DNA from: Labilibaculum sp. DW002
GTDB taxonomy: Bacteria; Bacteroidota; Bacteroidia; Bacteroidales; Marinifilaceae
DNA length: 64,000 nucleotides
Assembly: GCF_029029525.1 (NCBI RefSeq)
Contig: NZ_JAKJSC010000001.1
Span: forward strand, 992,001 to 1,056,000
Direction of reading: 5' to 3'
The notes beneath the pieces were generated by a model that was given only the letters and a program-made list of their open reading frames with translations, did not search any database and was not told the DNA's origin. Position 1 is the first letter of the stretch, and each line of letters begins with the position of its first letter. The position numbers and the translations under genes were made by a program. This document shows, in pieces, positions 10,156-19,059 of the stretch.

Positions 10156-10186
10156 TTGCAATTATCATAAAGGATCTTTACTTTCG
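10156..10186 (+). promoter_or_regulatory. Bacteroidota-type promoter of galM
   Basis: TTG at 10156-10158 and TACTTTCG at 10179-10186, 20 bp apart, resemble the TTTG / TAnnTTTG consensus with one mismatch. The predicted start would leave a leader of about 25 nt before the ATG at 10216. Confidence 0.45.
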
Positions 10187-10215
10187 TAGACATCCCAAAA
10201 CACAATATCCAAAAC

Positions 10216-11337
10216 ATGAAAAAACTACTTTTTTTAATAAGCATAGTATACCTTTTCTCATCTTGCACAAACAACAATTCGAATATAAAACTTGTTGATG
10301 CAAGAAAATTTGACATAACAATTGACGATAAGAAAGTAAGCCTTTTTAAGCTTCAAAACACAGAAGGAGCAACTTGCCAAATAACCAATTTTGGAGGCCG
10401 AGTCGTTAGCCTTTGGGTGAAAGATAAAAATGAAAAATATACCGATGTAGTTTTAGGATATGACAATATTGACGATTACCAAAAAGCAAGTGCGCAATAC
10501 ATAGGAGCTAGCATTGGAAGGTTTGCAAACAGGATCGCTGAAGGCAAATTCAACCTAAACGATAGCACTTTCATTCTCACTAAAAATAATGGCGACAATC
10601 ATTTACATGGTGGCGTAAAAGGATTACACAATGTAGTATGGAATGCTACTCTTCTTTCCGAATCGGAATTGCAATTGAATTACTTGTCTATAGATGGTGA
10701 AGAAGGATATCCTGGTAATCTTGCAGTTATGCTAACTTATCGTCTTAGCGATAAAAATGAGCTGCAAATTTCCTATACTGCAACTTGTGACAAGGACACT
10801 CCTATCAACCTAACGCATCATTCCTTTTTTAATTTAAATGGTGCAGGCAATGAGGAAATAACTGATCATCTTTTAAGTGTAAATGCAGATATGTACCTAC
10901 CAATAAAAGAAGGAGGCTTGCCAACAGGAGAAATTCATTCAGTGATAAATACACCATTCGACTTTACAAATGTTAAATCAATTGGGAAACATATTAATGA
11001 TAATAACGAGCAACTAAAGCTTGGGAATGGTTACGATCATTGTCTTGTATTAAAAGGATCGGGAATTCGGTTTGTTGCCAAAGTTAGCTCACCTAAATCT
11101 GGTATTTATATGGATGTAATTACAAATGAACCAGGCATGCAACTATACACAGGCAATTATTTAAACGAGAAAATTCACATTGGAAAAAATGGAAAAGCTT
11201 ATAAAAAAAGAACAGCTCTTTGCTTAGAAACCCAACATTTTCCTGATAGTCCAAATCAATCTCACTTCCCTTCTTGTATTTTAAAAGCAGGAGAAAGCTA
11301 CTCTTCATATTGCACCTATCAGTTTGGATTAGAATAG
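10216..11337 (+). CDS. galM: Aldose 1-epimerase (galactose mutarotase), lipoprotein
   Basis: Interconverts alpha and beta anomers of aldoses such as galactose. It is 373 aa. The first residues MKKLLFLISIVYLFSSC form a lipoprotein signal, with Cys after FSS as the lipid anchor, so the enzyme should be periplasmic or outer-membrane bound. Family motifs are present: NRIAEGKF, DNHLHGGVKGLH with the first active-site His, the second His in NLTHHSFFNLNG, GNGYDHCLVL, and the catalytic Glu in CLETQHFPDSPNQ. Bacteroidota often export this enzyme for polysaccharide use, but no sugar operon is nearby. Confidence 0.93.
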   Translation: MKKLLFLISIVYLFSSCTNNNSNIKLVDARKFDITIDDKKVSLFKLQNTEGATCQITNFGGRVVSLWVKDKNEKYTDVVLGYDNIDDYQKASAQYIGASIGRFANRIAEGKFNLNDSTFILTKNNGDNHLHGGVKGLHNVVWNATLLSESELQLNYLSIDGEEGYPGNLAVMLTYRLSDKNELQISYTATCDKDTPINLTHHSFFNLNGAGNEEITDHLLSVNADMYLPIKEGGLPTGEIHSVINTPFDFTNVKSIGKHINDNNEQLKLGNGYDHCLVLKGSGIRFVAKVSSPKSGIYMDVITNEPGMQLYTGNYLNEKIHIGKNGKAYKKRTALCLETQHFPDSPNQSHFPSCILKAGESYSSYCTYQFGLE

Positions 11338-11454
11338 TGAAGAAAACAACATTCTAATCATAAATTAACAATACCGTTAAATTGAATTTGTTTTTTTGAT
11401 TATCTTTATCAAAACATAATTCTTATTTCCTGTATAACTTAATTCGAGATTAAA

Positions 11455-11910
11455 ATGGAAGCTTCATCCTATCAGGTACTAAAAGCTAGTTTTTCTACCA
11501 ATGAGCACATCTATTTTTCGTACACTAAACTCAGCTTTCAAACGAATATTTACAGTATAATTGTACCTATTGTAATTCTACCAATTTTGCTTATATCGAG
11601 TTCTCTTAATCTTTATAATGCTCAAAGAAATGAAAACGATATGGAAATACTATTTTTCCTCGGTACACTTATTATATCAATCGTTCTTGTTATTCTATCT
11701 TGGAGCCAGTATAACAAAGGAAAAAAAATAGATGGTAAAGAATATTATTACAGCCAAATTAAGAATCTTCGATTAAAAGAATGGAAACGAAATGCCAGAT
11801 TAGCTTTCGAATTTGAAGATGGCACAAAGCATAAATTATATGTAAAAAAAGGTGAAAACTTTTCTCAATTTATTAGAAATCTAAATTTTGCTAATGTTAA
11901 ACTAGCCTAA
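11455..11910 (+). CDS. Small two-TM membrane protein, YcxB-like layout
   Basis: A 151-aa protein, not confidently assigned. A short N-terminal segment (SFSTNEHIYFSYTKLSFQ) precedes two hydrophobic helices at about residues 36-55 and 65-85. A C-terminal cytosolic part follows with a PH-like pattern of strands (YYYSQIKNLRLKEW, RLAFEFEDGTKHKLYV). The layout resembles YcxB-like proteins, but motifs are too weak for a firm call. The gene stands alone between galM and ppk1. Confidence 0.6.
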   Translation: MEASSYQVLKASFSTNEHIYFSYTKLSFQTNIYSIIVPIVILPILLISSSLNLYNAQRNENDMEILFFLGTLIISIVLVILSWSQYNKGKKIDGKEYYYSQIKNLRLKEWKRNARLAFEFEDGTKHKLYVKKGENFSQFIRNLNFANVKLA

Positions 11911-11942
11911 GAAGCAATTAAATCAATAAAAACAAGGTTCTA

Positions 11943-11993
11943 CTTTCTAATAATAGAAAGCAAAAATTTGCTTATTTTTATCTGTACAGATAA
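11943..11993. promoter_or_regulatory. Two dyads upstream of ppk1
   Basis: A hairpin CTTTCTA-ATAA-TAGAAAG (11943-11960) is followed by a perfect 16-bp palindrome TTATCTGTACAGATAA (11978-11993), 21 bp before the ppk1 ATG. The first may be a weak terminator; the second looks like a dimeric operator. Both roles are inferred. Confidence 0.35.
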
Positions 11994-12014
11994 ACACACC
12001 TTAGCAAATTACAT

Positions 12015-14108
12015 ATGCCAAAATATCAGTTCCTTAATAGAGATTTAAGTTGGTTGTCCTTCAATAAACGAGTTCTTGAAGAGGCTGCTAATGCAAATCT
12101 TCCTCTTTACGAAAGAATAAAATTCCTTGCAATTTACTCTTCTAACCTCGATGAATTTTATCGAGTTCGTGTGGGAACATACAAGCGCTTTACCGAATTG
12201 CCTGCTGAAGACAAGTCAAATTTAAGAGAAAATCCAGATGCAATTCTAAAAAACATCAACGCCGAGGTGGATCGCCAACAAAATAAATTTGGTCAGATTT
12301 TTACTCAGGATATTATACCAGCTCTAAAAGAGAACAATATAATTCTCTATCGTGACGAAGAACTATGTGATGAACATCACCAGTTTGTTAAAGATTTCTT
12401 TCTCGACAATTTATTGCCACACGTGCAACCAATGCTTTTACTCAAAAAGCAAATACAACCCTTTCTACAGAATAATGTAGTATACATTGCAGTGAAACTC
12501 TTTAAAAAGCGAAGTAAAAAAGAAGAAGAAGGTGAGCCGAAGGTTCGCAGATCACGATATGCAATTATAAAAGTTCCGAGTCATCGTTTTGCTCGTTTTA
12601 TTGAATTGCCAGAAAAAGATGGTAAGCATTACATCATGTTTCTAGATGATATCATTAAGAAAAGGATGAAAGTTTTGTTTCCTGGCTACAAAATTGATTC
12701 AAGTTATAGCTTTAAACTAAGCCGAGATGCCGATTTATTAATTGAGGACGAATACTCTGGAGACTTGATTAAAATGATTGAAAACAGTCTAAAAAAGCGA
12801 GAGATTGGTACTCCTTCCCGCTTTTTATATGATGAAAGCATTCCTAAAGATTTTTTAAAATTCTTAAAAGATTCCTTTAATCTTGTGGGCAATAACATGG
12901 TTAAGGGGGCTCGCTATCATAATTTTCAGGACTTCTTTGGATTTCCAAATCCTAATCACCCCGAATTGGAGCGGGAATCGACTCCACCTATAAAAGTGAA
13001 AGCTTTACAAGTGAACAAATCGATATTTAAAGTCATAGGTAAAAAAGATCATATTCTCCATTTCCCATATCAATCATATGAGTATGTCATTCGCTTTTTG
13101 AATGAAGCTGCTCTTGATCCTAAGGTAGAAGAAATTAAGGCCACACAATATCGAGTTGCTGAGAATTCTGCTGTTGTAAATGCATTAATTAATGCAGCCC
13201 TGAATGGAAAAAAAGTAACTGTTCTTGTTGAATTAAAAGCAAGATTCGACGAAGAAGCTAATATGAATTCGGCAAGAACAATGACGAAGGCTGGTGTTAA
13301 AATCATTTACAGTTTGCCAGGGCTAAAAGTTCATGCAAAAATTGCTTTAGTCATCAGAAAAGAAGATAAAGAGGACTACGCCTACTTAAGTACAGGAAAT
13401 TTTAATGAAAAAACGGCTCGTATTTATGCTGATCATGGATTATTTACTTCTGATGAGCTTATTATATCTGAACTAAAGCAGCTTTTTGATTATTTGGAAA
13501 ACCAAACTCCTGGCTACGAGTTCTCTAAACTTATGGTAGGTAAATTTAATTTGCGCTCTGGACTTGCAGCTTTAATTGACCAAGAAATTGAAAATGTAAA
13601 AAACGGTGGCAAAGGACATATCATTCTTAAGATGAATGGCCTTCAGGAAAGAAACATGATTACTAAATTATATGAAGCTAGTGAAAAGGGAGTAAAAATA
13701 GATTTAATAATTAGAGGTATTTGTTGCTTAAAGCCTAACAAAACTTACGCAAAAAACATTAGGGTAATTCGTATTGTTGATCAGTACCTAGAGCATGCGC
13801 GTGCCTTTTATTTCCATAACAAGGGAGAAGACTTATTGTATTTATCATCAGCCGATTGGATGAATCGAAATCTTCACAGAAGAATCGAGTGTGCTTTTCC
13901 AATACAGGATCCTAAAATCAAAAAAGAAGTCTTAGATATTATCAAAATTCAATTGAAAGATAATGTAAGCGCTCGCATTTTGGATAGCAAACTAAATAAC
14001 CTTCCAATACCATTAAATGGAAATGAAAAATTAATTCAATCTCAATTAGAAATTACCCAATACCTAAGCAAGAAAGAAATTGTTAGAAAGCCCAAAACAA
14101 ATGTATAA
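12015..14108 (+). CDS. ppk1: Polyphosphate kinase 1
   Basis: Reversible synthesis of polyphosphate from ATP. It is 697 aa, the normal PPK1 size. All parts are present: the N-terminal NRDLSWLSFNKRVLEEA, FFGFPNPNHPELE-type middle domain, ATQYRVAENSAV, and the catalytic GLKVHAKIALVIRKE with the phospho-accepting His near residue 440 (E. coli His435 equivalent). A second active-site His lies in YLEHARAFYF (His592 equivalent). At YAYLSTGNFNEKTA many PPK1 proteins have YAH; here it is Tyr. sixA follows after 36 bp and is probably co-transcribed. Confidence 0.96.
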   Translation: MPKYQFLNRDLSWLSFNKRVLEEAANANLPLYERIKFLAIYSSNLDEFYRVRVGTYKRFTELPAEDKSNLRENPDAILKNINAEVDRQQNKFGQIFTQDIIPALKENNIILYRDEELCDEHHQFVKDFFLDNLLPHVQPMLLLKKQIQPFLQNNVVYIAVKLFKKRSKKEEEGEPKVRRSRYAIIKVPSHRFARFIELPEKDGKHYIMFLDDIIKKRMKVLFPGYKIDSSYSFKLSRDADLLIEDEYSGDLIKMIENSLKKREIGTPSRFLYDESIPKDFLKFLKDSFNLVGNNMVKGARYHNFQDFFGFPNPNHPELERESTPPIKVKALQVNKSIFKVIGKKDHILHFPYQSYEYVIRFLNEAALDPKVEEIKATQYRVAENSAVVNALINAALNGKKVTVLVELKARFDEEANMNSARTMTKAGVKIIYSLPGLKVHAKIALVIRKEDKEDYAYLSTGNFNEKTARIYADHGLFTSDELIISELKQLFDYLENQTPGYEFSKLMVGKFNLRSGLAALIDQEIENVKNGGKGHIILKMNGLQERNMITKLYEASEKGVKIDLIIRGICCLKPNKTYAKNIRVIRIVDQYLEHARAFYFHNKGEDLLYLSSADWMNRNLHRRIECAFPIQDPKIKKEVLDIIKIQLKDNVSARILDSKLNNLPIPLNGNEKLIQSQLEITQYLSKKEIVRKPKTNV

Positions 14109-14144
14109 AAATCAGATCCAATAATAAACAAAACCCCACAGCCC

Positions 14145-14648
14145 ATGAAACGACTTATTCTTGTTCGACATGCTAAAACAGAAGTAATTCGATACGATAT
14201 TACTGACTATCAGCGAAGCCTAAAAGAGAGAGGAATTAATGACTCAAAGTTGATTGCTAACAAGCTGTTTTTAAAAGATATTATTCCTGGTTTAATAATA
14301 TCGAGCCCTGCTAACAGAGCTATAGAAACTACTCTATTATTTGCGGATATTTTAGGATATCCGACAGAAATGATAGAAAAAATTGATGATTTGTATGATG
14401 GCTTTACAACGCAGGAATTCTTAGGCATGCTTGATCAATTAGGAAAAGATCATGAAACAGTTATGATTGTTGGGCATAATCCTACTATTGAATACTTGGC
14501 ATTTAATCTGACCGAAGAATTTTACGAAGCAGTTCCAACTTGTACCGTAATTGGTATTGAGTTTAACATCGAAGAATGGAAAGATATTGAGGTTAGAACT
14601 GGAAAACTTTCCTTTTATGAATATCCTAAAAAATATAAGGAAGCCTAG
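14145..14648 (+). CDS. sixA: SixA-like histidine phosphatase
   Basis: A 167-aa histidine-phosphatase superfamily protein. The RHG-type motif is VRHAKTE at residues 7-13 with the nucleophilic His. SSPANRAIETTLLFA is the typical SPxxRAxxT substrate loop, and the second catalytic His is in MIVGHNPTIEYL. SixA dephosphorylates phosphohistidine on signalling proteins in E. coli; the substrate here is unknown. The position after ppk1 suggests a role in phosphate metabolism, which is inference from context. Confidence 0.85.
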   Translation: MKRLILVRHAKTEVIRYDITDYQRSLKERGINDSKLIANKLFLKDIIPGLIISSPANRAIETTLLFADILGYPTEMIEKIDDLYDGFTTQEFLGMLDQLGKDHETVMIVGHNPTIEYLAFNLTEEFYEAVPTCTVIGIEFNIEEWKDIEVRTGKLSFYEYPKKYKEA

Positions 14649-14720
14649 GCTATTGAATTTATTTCAAAGTTGTAGGTAATACTTTAAGATCAAAAGATAA
14701 ATTTTGAGATAAAAATATTA

Positions 14721-15177
14721 ATGATTATTAGCTGTTTAGCAGCCTCTTACTTGTTTGTTAAGTTGGTATATAAAGACGTATCACCATTTTAAAAGTTGAA
14801 TTTTGGATCACCTTGATAATTTCTTCATTATTTCTATTTTCTATTTATCCATTTATTCTTGTGTTTACAATGTTTTATGAATCTAACACACCAAATAGAA
14901 AATTCAACTCAGAAAATTGGAAATTAAACGAGAGCCAAAGGATAGAATTAATTGACGATTTAATCGAAAAAAAAACAACTAGCTAGCTTATTGGAAAAAG
15001 AAGTGATTGATTTACTAGGAGAACCATTAACAATTTGTGGTTATTTTTTTAGCTCAGGAAGAGACATGATATATTATTTAGGTCCAAATAGAAGTCTCAT
15101 AGGTATAGATAGTAAGTGGTTATTAATATGAATGGAAAATGATCATGTGAAAAAATACGAAATTCGGATTGATTAAC
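14721..15177 (+). pseudogene. Broken membrane-protein gene with two frameshifts and one stop
   Basis: Conceptual joining of three frames gives one plausible protein. MIISCLAASYLFVKLVYKD (from 14721) ends at TAA in a TTTTAAAA tract. The frame one base over continues KVEFWITLIISSLFLFSIYP (a membrane helix) and FNSENWKLNESQRIELIDDL. A poly-A run near 14970 shifts frame again to LLEKEVIDLLGEPL, FFSSGRDMIYYLGPNR and IGIDSKWLLI. TGA at 15130 replaces what was probably Trp, and MENDHVKKYEIRID then ends at 15177. I do not recognise the family. The lesions at homopolymers could also be sequencing errors, but the TGA is harder to explain so. Confidence 0.6.
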
Positions 15178-15267
15178 AACGTACTACCTACAACAAAAGC
15201 AAAATTTTCATGGGCGTTGATGTGCAGTCCGAAAATTTAGTGCAATTAATCCAGACGAGTCGGGATT

Positions 15268-15326
15268 AGCAAGCCAATTCAATTGGGTTTGTAAAATTAT
15301 AATAAAGTAAATTTAATCGGCTTGCT
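15268..15326. repeat. Long-span inverted repeat in the accessory patch
   Basis: AGCAAGCC (15268-15275) pairs with GGCTTGCT (15319-15326), with AATT-rich sequence between. It sits between the pseudogene and the YdeI-like gene and may be a folded cassette boundary. No GTTRRRY core sites of an integron attC were found. The rest of 15178-15383 shows nothing else I can assign. Confidence 0.4.
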
Positions 15327-15383
15327 TACTTGGCGCATTGATAAGCTAACTGTAAACGATCTCCCTGTACATACAATAAAGAA

Positions 15384-15950
15384 ATGAACGAAATATCAAC
15401 TCAATACTTTGTTGACAGAAAAGAATGGAGAAAGTGGCTCGAAACAAATTTTGAGGCCAAAGATGATATTTGGTTAGAATATCCATTAAAGAAGACAGGT
15501 AAGGAACGTATTTTGTATAATGATGCGGTTGAAGAAGCCCTCTGTTTTGGATGGATTGACAGTACTCTTAAATCATTGAACGAAGAGACTACTATTCAAA
15601 GGTTTTGTAAACGAAGAAAAAACTCGACTTTCTCACAGCCAAACATAGAACGCTTGAAGTGGCTCTTTGAGAACAACTTGATTCACAAGTCAATTGAGAA
15701 CAACGTTTTAAAAACAATTCAACAAGAATTCGTTTTTCCGAAAGACATAATAAAGTACTTAAAGTCGGAAAAAGCTGTTTGGCAGAATTATCAAAATTTT
15801 TCAGAATCATACAAACGAATCAGAATTGCATACATTGCCTGTGTAAGAAAAAGACCTGATGAATTTAATAAACGCTTGAAAAACTTCATTGAAAAGACGA
15901 AAGAAAATAAGCTGATTAAAGGCTTTGGTGGAATTGACAAGTACTACTGA
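15384..15950 (+). CDS. YdeI/OmdA-associated family protein
   Basis: A 188-aa protein of the YdeI / OmpD-associated (OmdA) family. The N-terminal part carries the family signature WLETNFEAKDDIWLEYPLK, YNDAVEEALCFGWIDST and the RFCKRRKNSTFSQPN segment. The C-terminal helical region (YKRIRIAYIACVRKRPDEFNKRL) is the OmdA part. Members have been linked to bacteriocin and peptide resistance, but the biochemical function is not known. It sits in a patch with a pseudogene and a long hairpin, which suggests that it was acquired. Confidence 0.8.
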   Translation: MNEISTQYFVDRKEWRKWLETNFEAKDDIWLEYPLKKTGKERILYNDAVEEALCFGWIDSTLKSLNEETTIQRFCKRRKNSTFSQPNIERLKWLFENNLIHKSIENNVLKTIQQEFVFPKDIIKYLKSEKAVWQNYQNFSESYKRIRIAYIACVRKRPDEFNKRLKNFIEKTKENKLIKGFGGIDKYY

Positions 15951-16149
15951 CAATAAAAACTAAGGCCAAAATACACTTTCTACCATCTGGCTATCAGTCA
16001 CTTGAATGGATTTTCGCTTTTAATTATGCTTGGTTTATGTTAGAATAAAAGTGCGGTAACAGTAAATAATAAATGTAAATAGATTTGGTCAGGTAGCAGC
16101 CATAAATCACCATCGTAAGCATGCGAGACCGTAATCCTCTTGGGAGTGA

Positions 16150-18513
16150 TTACTGCCTCCCAAAGATAATTTTACCCTGATTATCTAGAATCAACTTCCC
16201 ATTTACTGTTTCCTGCGATTGTGGATCTTTAAAACCTTTAATTAATCCAGTTTTTCCTTGTGTGGCCAGTGATTTTATTTGGGCTTCAGTTAATTTTTTA
16301 TCCATAAATACAAATGGCACAATAAACTTACAACCATTCCTGTAATTGGAACATCCGTAGGCAGCGTTTCCTTTTAACAAACTACCTGTTTTACACACAG
16401 GACAAGTCCAAACTTCTGGCTCATCTCCAATAAAATCGATACTAAAATCTGGAGCGAAGGCTAGGTGTCCATTTTGCTTTTTCCCATCAATCTCAAATCC
16501 TTTTATTTTAGGCGTTTTTTGTTTTAAAACTAAGGCTTCCACTTGTTTGTCGGTTAGCTTTTTACCTGCATATTCAAAAGGAATTCTAATTTTACAATCA
16601 TTACCCCAATTGGTGCATCCCCAGGCAGATTTGCCTTTTAGAATTTTACCTTCCTTACATTTCGGGCAAGACAGTTCTTTCTTTTCTTTTGGCTTTGCTT
16701 TTGCTTCTGCTTTTTTTCTGGCTTTTTCTTTTTCTTCATCAATCACTTCTATTTGACTGATATTTTTGCGAGACTTCACATCCCAGACAATGCCAACAAC
16801 CATTTGCTTCAATTCAAGCATAAATTGATCTACTTCATATTCTCCTTGCTCAATATCTCTCAGTTTCTTCTCCCACATACCTGTCAATTCAGCTGATTTT
16901 AAAAGTTCATTCTGAATGGTATCGATTAACTGAATACCCGCAACTGTTGCAACAAGTCGTTTCTTCTCTTTCTTGATGTATTTACGTCGGAAAAGTGTTT
17001 CAATGATATTTGCACGCGTTGATGGACGTCCAATACCATTTTCTTTCATCAGCTCTCTCAACTCATCATCATCAACCTGCTTACCAGCTGTTTCCATAGC
17101 ACGCAGCAATGTCGCTTCTGAATAATATTTAGGTGGTTGTGTTTGCTTCTCGGCTAAATCAGGTACATGTGCTCCACTCTCTCCTTTTTCAAAAACAGGT
17201 AAAATTGTCCCTTCTCCTACATTACTATCCTTCGAGAAAAGCACGCGCCAACCTGGCTCTACAATTTGTTTTCCTGTTGCCTTAAAATCAATATTTGTAA
17301 CCTGCCCTAAAACTGTTGTGTGACTAACTTTACAGTCAGGATAAAACACAGCTATAAAACGACGCGTTACCAAATCGTAAACTTGTTTCTCCTCGTATCG
17401 TAATCCTCCTGGTTGAACTCCTGTAGGAATAATAGCATGGTGATCGGTAACCTTTTTATTATCAAAAACCTTTTTAGATTTACGTAATTTTTCGCCCAAT
17501 AAAGATTCAGTAAACTCCTTATATGGGGTCAATTTCTTTAGAATTTCCGGAATCTTCTTATAAATATCATCAGTAAGATATGTGGTATCAACCCTTGGGT
17601 AAGTCGTTAATTTTTTCTCATACAAACTCTGAATAATACGTAAAGTTTCTTCTGCGGACAAATTCAGTTTTCTGTTACAATCAACTTGTAAAGACGTTAA
17701 GTCATAAAGCTGTGGTGGTAATTCTTTCCCTGCTTTTCTTTCAAAAGAAACAACTTCAAAAGGTTCTGTTTTTATCTTACTAAGAAACTCAACACCTTCC
17801 TCTTTCTTATCAAATCGCCCTCGCGTTGCTGAAAAAGTAACATCACGATATACTGTTTTAAGTTCCCAATAATTCTGAGGAACAAAATTATCGATTTCTT
17901 TCTGTCGATTTACAATCAAAGCTAAAGTAGGAGTTTGCACACGCCCTATTGAAAGAACATTCTTACCACTACCATACTTAAGGGTAAATAATCGAGTTGC
18001 ATTCATCCCTAAAAGCCAATCTCCAATTGCTCTCGATGAACCAGCTGCATATAAACGATCAAATTCTTTACCTTCTCTTAAATTTTCGAATCCTTCACGT
18101 ATTGCCTCTTCGGTAAGAGATGAAATCCATAAACGCTTAATTGGTACATTACATTTTGCTTTATGAAGTACCCAACGCTGGATCACTTCTCCTTCCTGAC
18201 CAGCATCACCACAGTTTATGACTTCTTCAGCCCCTTCGATCAATTTCTCCAGAACATCGAACTGCTTTTGAACACCGGTATCATCAATTACTTTAATAGC
18301 AAAACGTCCCGGAATCATTGGTAAATCATTTAAATGCCAATATTTCCAATTAAGATTGTATTCACCAGGTTCTTTAAGTGTACACAGGTGCCCAAATGTC
18401 CAAGAAATCTGATAACCATTTCCTTCATAGTATCCATTTTTCTGACTTTTAGCCCCTAAAATCATTGCAATTTCACGTGCAACACTTGGTTTCTCGGCTA
18501 TACAAACTTTCAT
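16150..18513 (-). CDS. topB: DNA topoisomerase III (type IA)
   Basis: Type IA topoisomerase acting on single-stranded and decatenation substrates; 787 aa. The Toprim domain begins MKVCIAEKPSVAREIAMILG and contains NCGDAGQEGEVIQRWVL. Further motifs are SSRAIGDWLLGMNATRLF, SIGRVQTPTLALIVNRQ, and the active-site tyrosine in TTYPRVDTTYLTDD near residue 305. GIGRPSTRANIIETLF is also present. The C-terminus carries two modules, each with a CP-C...GC zinc-ribbon-like unit (CPKCKEGKILKG; CPVCKTGSLLKG) and a KLTxxQ...L segment followed by KGF. This layout is common in Bacteroidota TopB. Confidence 0.95.
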   Translation of the reverse strand: MKVCIAEKPSVAREIAMILGAKSQKNGYYEGNGYQISWTFGHLCTLKEPGEYNLNWKYWHLNDLPMIPGRFAIKVIDDTGVQKQFDVLEKLIEGAEEVINCGDAGQEGEVIQRWVLHKAKCNVPIKRLWISSLTEEAIREGFENLREGKEFDRLYAAGSSRAIGDWLLGMNATRLFTLKYGSGKNVLSIGRVQTPTLALIVNRQKEIDNFVPQNYWELKTVYRDVTFSATRGRFDKKEEGVEFLSKIKTEPFEVVSFERKAGKELPPQLYDLTSLQVDCNRKLNLSAEETLRIIQSLYEKKLTTYPRVDTTYLTDDIYKKIPEILKKLTPYKEFTESLLGEKLRKSKKVFDNKKVTDHHAIIPTGVQPGGLRYEEKQVYDLVTRRFIAVFYPDCKVSHTTVLGQVTNIDFKATGKQIVEPGWRVLFSKDSNVGEGTILPVFEKGESGAHVPDLAEKQTQPPKYYSEATLLRAMETAGKQVDDDELRELMKENGIGRPSTRANIIETLFRRKYIKKEKKRLVATVAGIQLIDTIQNELLKSAELTGMWEKKLRDIEQGEYEVDQFMLELKQMVVGIVWDVKSRKNISQIEVIDEEKEKARKKAEAKAKPKEKKELSCPKCKEGKILKGKSAWGCTNWGNDCKIRIPFEYAGKKLTDKQVEALVLKQKTPKIKGFEIDGKKQNGHLAFAPDFSIDFIGDEPEVWTCPVCKTGSLLKGNAAYGCSNYRNGCKFIVPFVFMDKKLTEAQIKSLATQGKTGLIKGFKDPQSQETVNGKLILDNQGKIIFGRQ

Positions 18514-18627
18514 CCGTTAATCTTCTAATTTTTTAGGCTAGGTATTCCTGACTATTCAATCTATAACTTCTAATTATGTCTACAAAAATAATGGAATAAG
18601 TAGTTTTTACTATTACTACTATCAAAT

Positions 18628-19029
18628 TTATTTTTTATCTACATTAACCCATTTCTCTATCATCATGAACAAATCCATTTTCGAAACAGGTTTCGAGATA
18701 TAATCATTCATTCCTGCTTCTTTTGATTTGGTCTTTTCATCACAATAAGCATTAGCAGTCATAGCTATAATCGGTCTTTTAAAACCATTTTCTCTTAGCG
18801 CTACAGTTGCCTTGTAACCATCTATTATGGGCATTTGTAAATCCATAAAAACCATCAAGACGGAATCTTTGTTCTGAAGATAAAAGTCAATCGCTTCTTT
18901 CCCATTTTTAACCCAATCGGTTGGGATATTGTCCATCTCTAGCAGGCGCGATATAATCTTACCATTTACAAAATCATCCTCAACCAATAATATTCGGCCA
19001 TCTTTCAAATCTGGCTTTTCGTCATTCAT
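18628..19029 (-). CDS. Stand-alone response-regulator receiver protein
   Basis: A 133-aa protein made of a single REC domain with no output domain. The phospho-acceptor Asp lies in VFMDLQMPIIDG, the acidic pair in LLVEDDFVN, the conserved Thr/Ala in IAMTANAY and the Lys in YISKPVSKMDL. These features resemble the receiver of a hybrid histidine kinase. ATG at 19029 (MNDEKPDL) is preferred over an upstream TTG. It starts 30 bp after the stop of the barrel gene on the same strand, so the two may be co-transcribed. No cognate kinase is adjacent. Confidence 0.88.
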   Translation of the reverse strand: MNDEKPDLKDGRILLVEDDFVNGKIISRLLEMDNIPTDWVKNGKEAIDFYLQNKDSVLMVFMDLQMPIIDGYKATVALRENGFKRPIIAMTANAYCDEKTKSKEAGMNDYISKPVSKMDLFMMIEKWVNVDKK

Positions 19030-19059
19030 TTTTTTCGCTTTTTTTATCTGCAAAACTAT

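Noticed and set aside
15178-15383. Possible integron attC site before the YdeI-like gene
   Set aside because: A long inverted repeat is present, but the RYYYAAC and GTTRRRY core sites were not found at its ends, and no integrase is in the window.
16137-16165. TTGGGAG / CTCCCAA hairpin at the end of topB
   Set aside because: It overlaps the topB stop region, has no T-run in the minus direction and so is not a convincing terminator.
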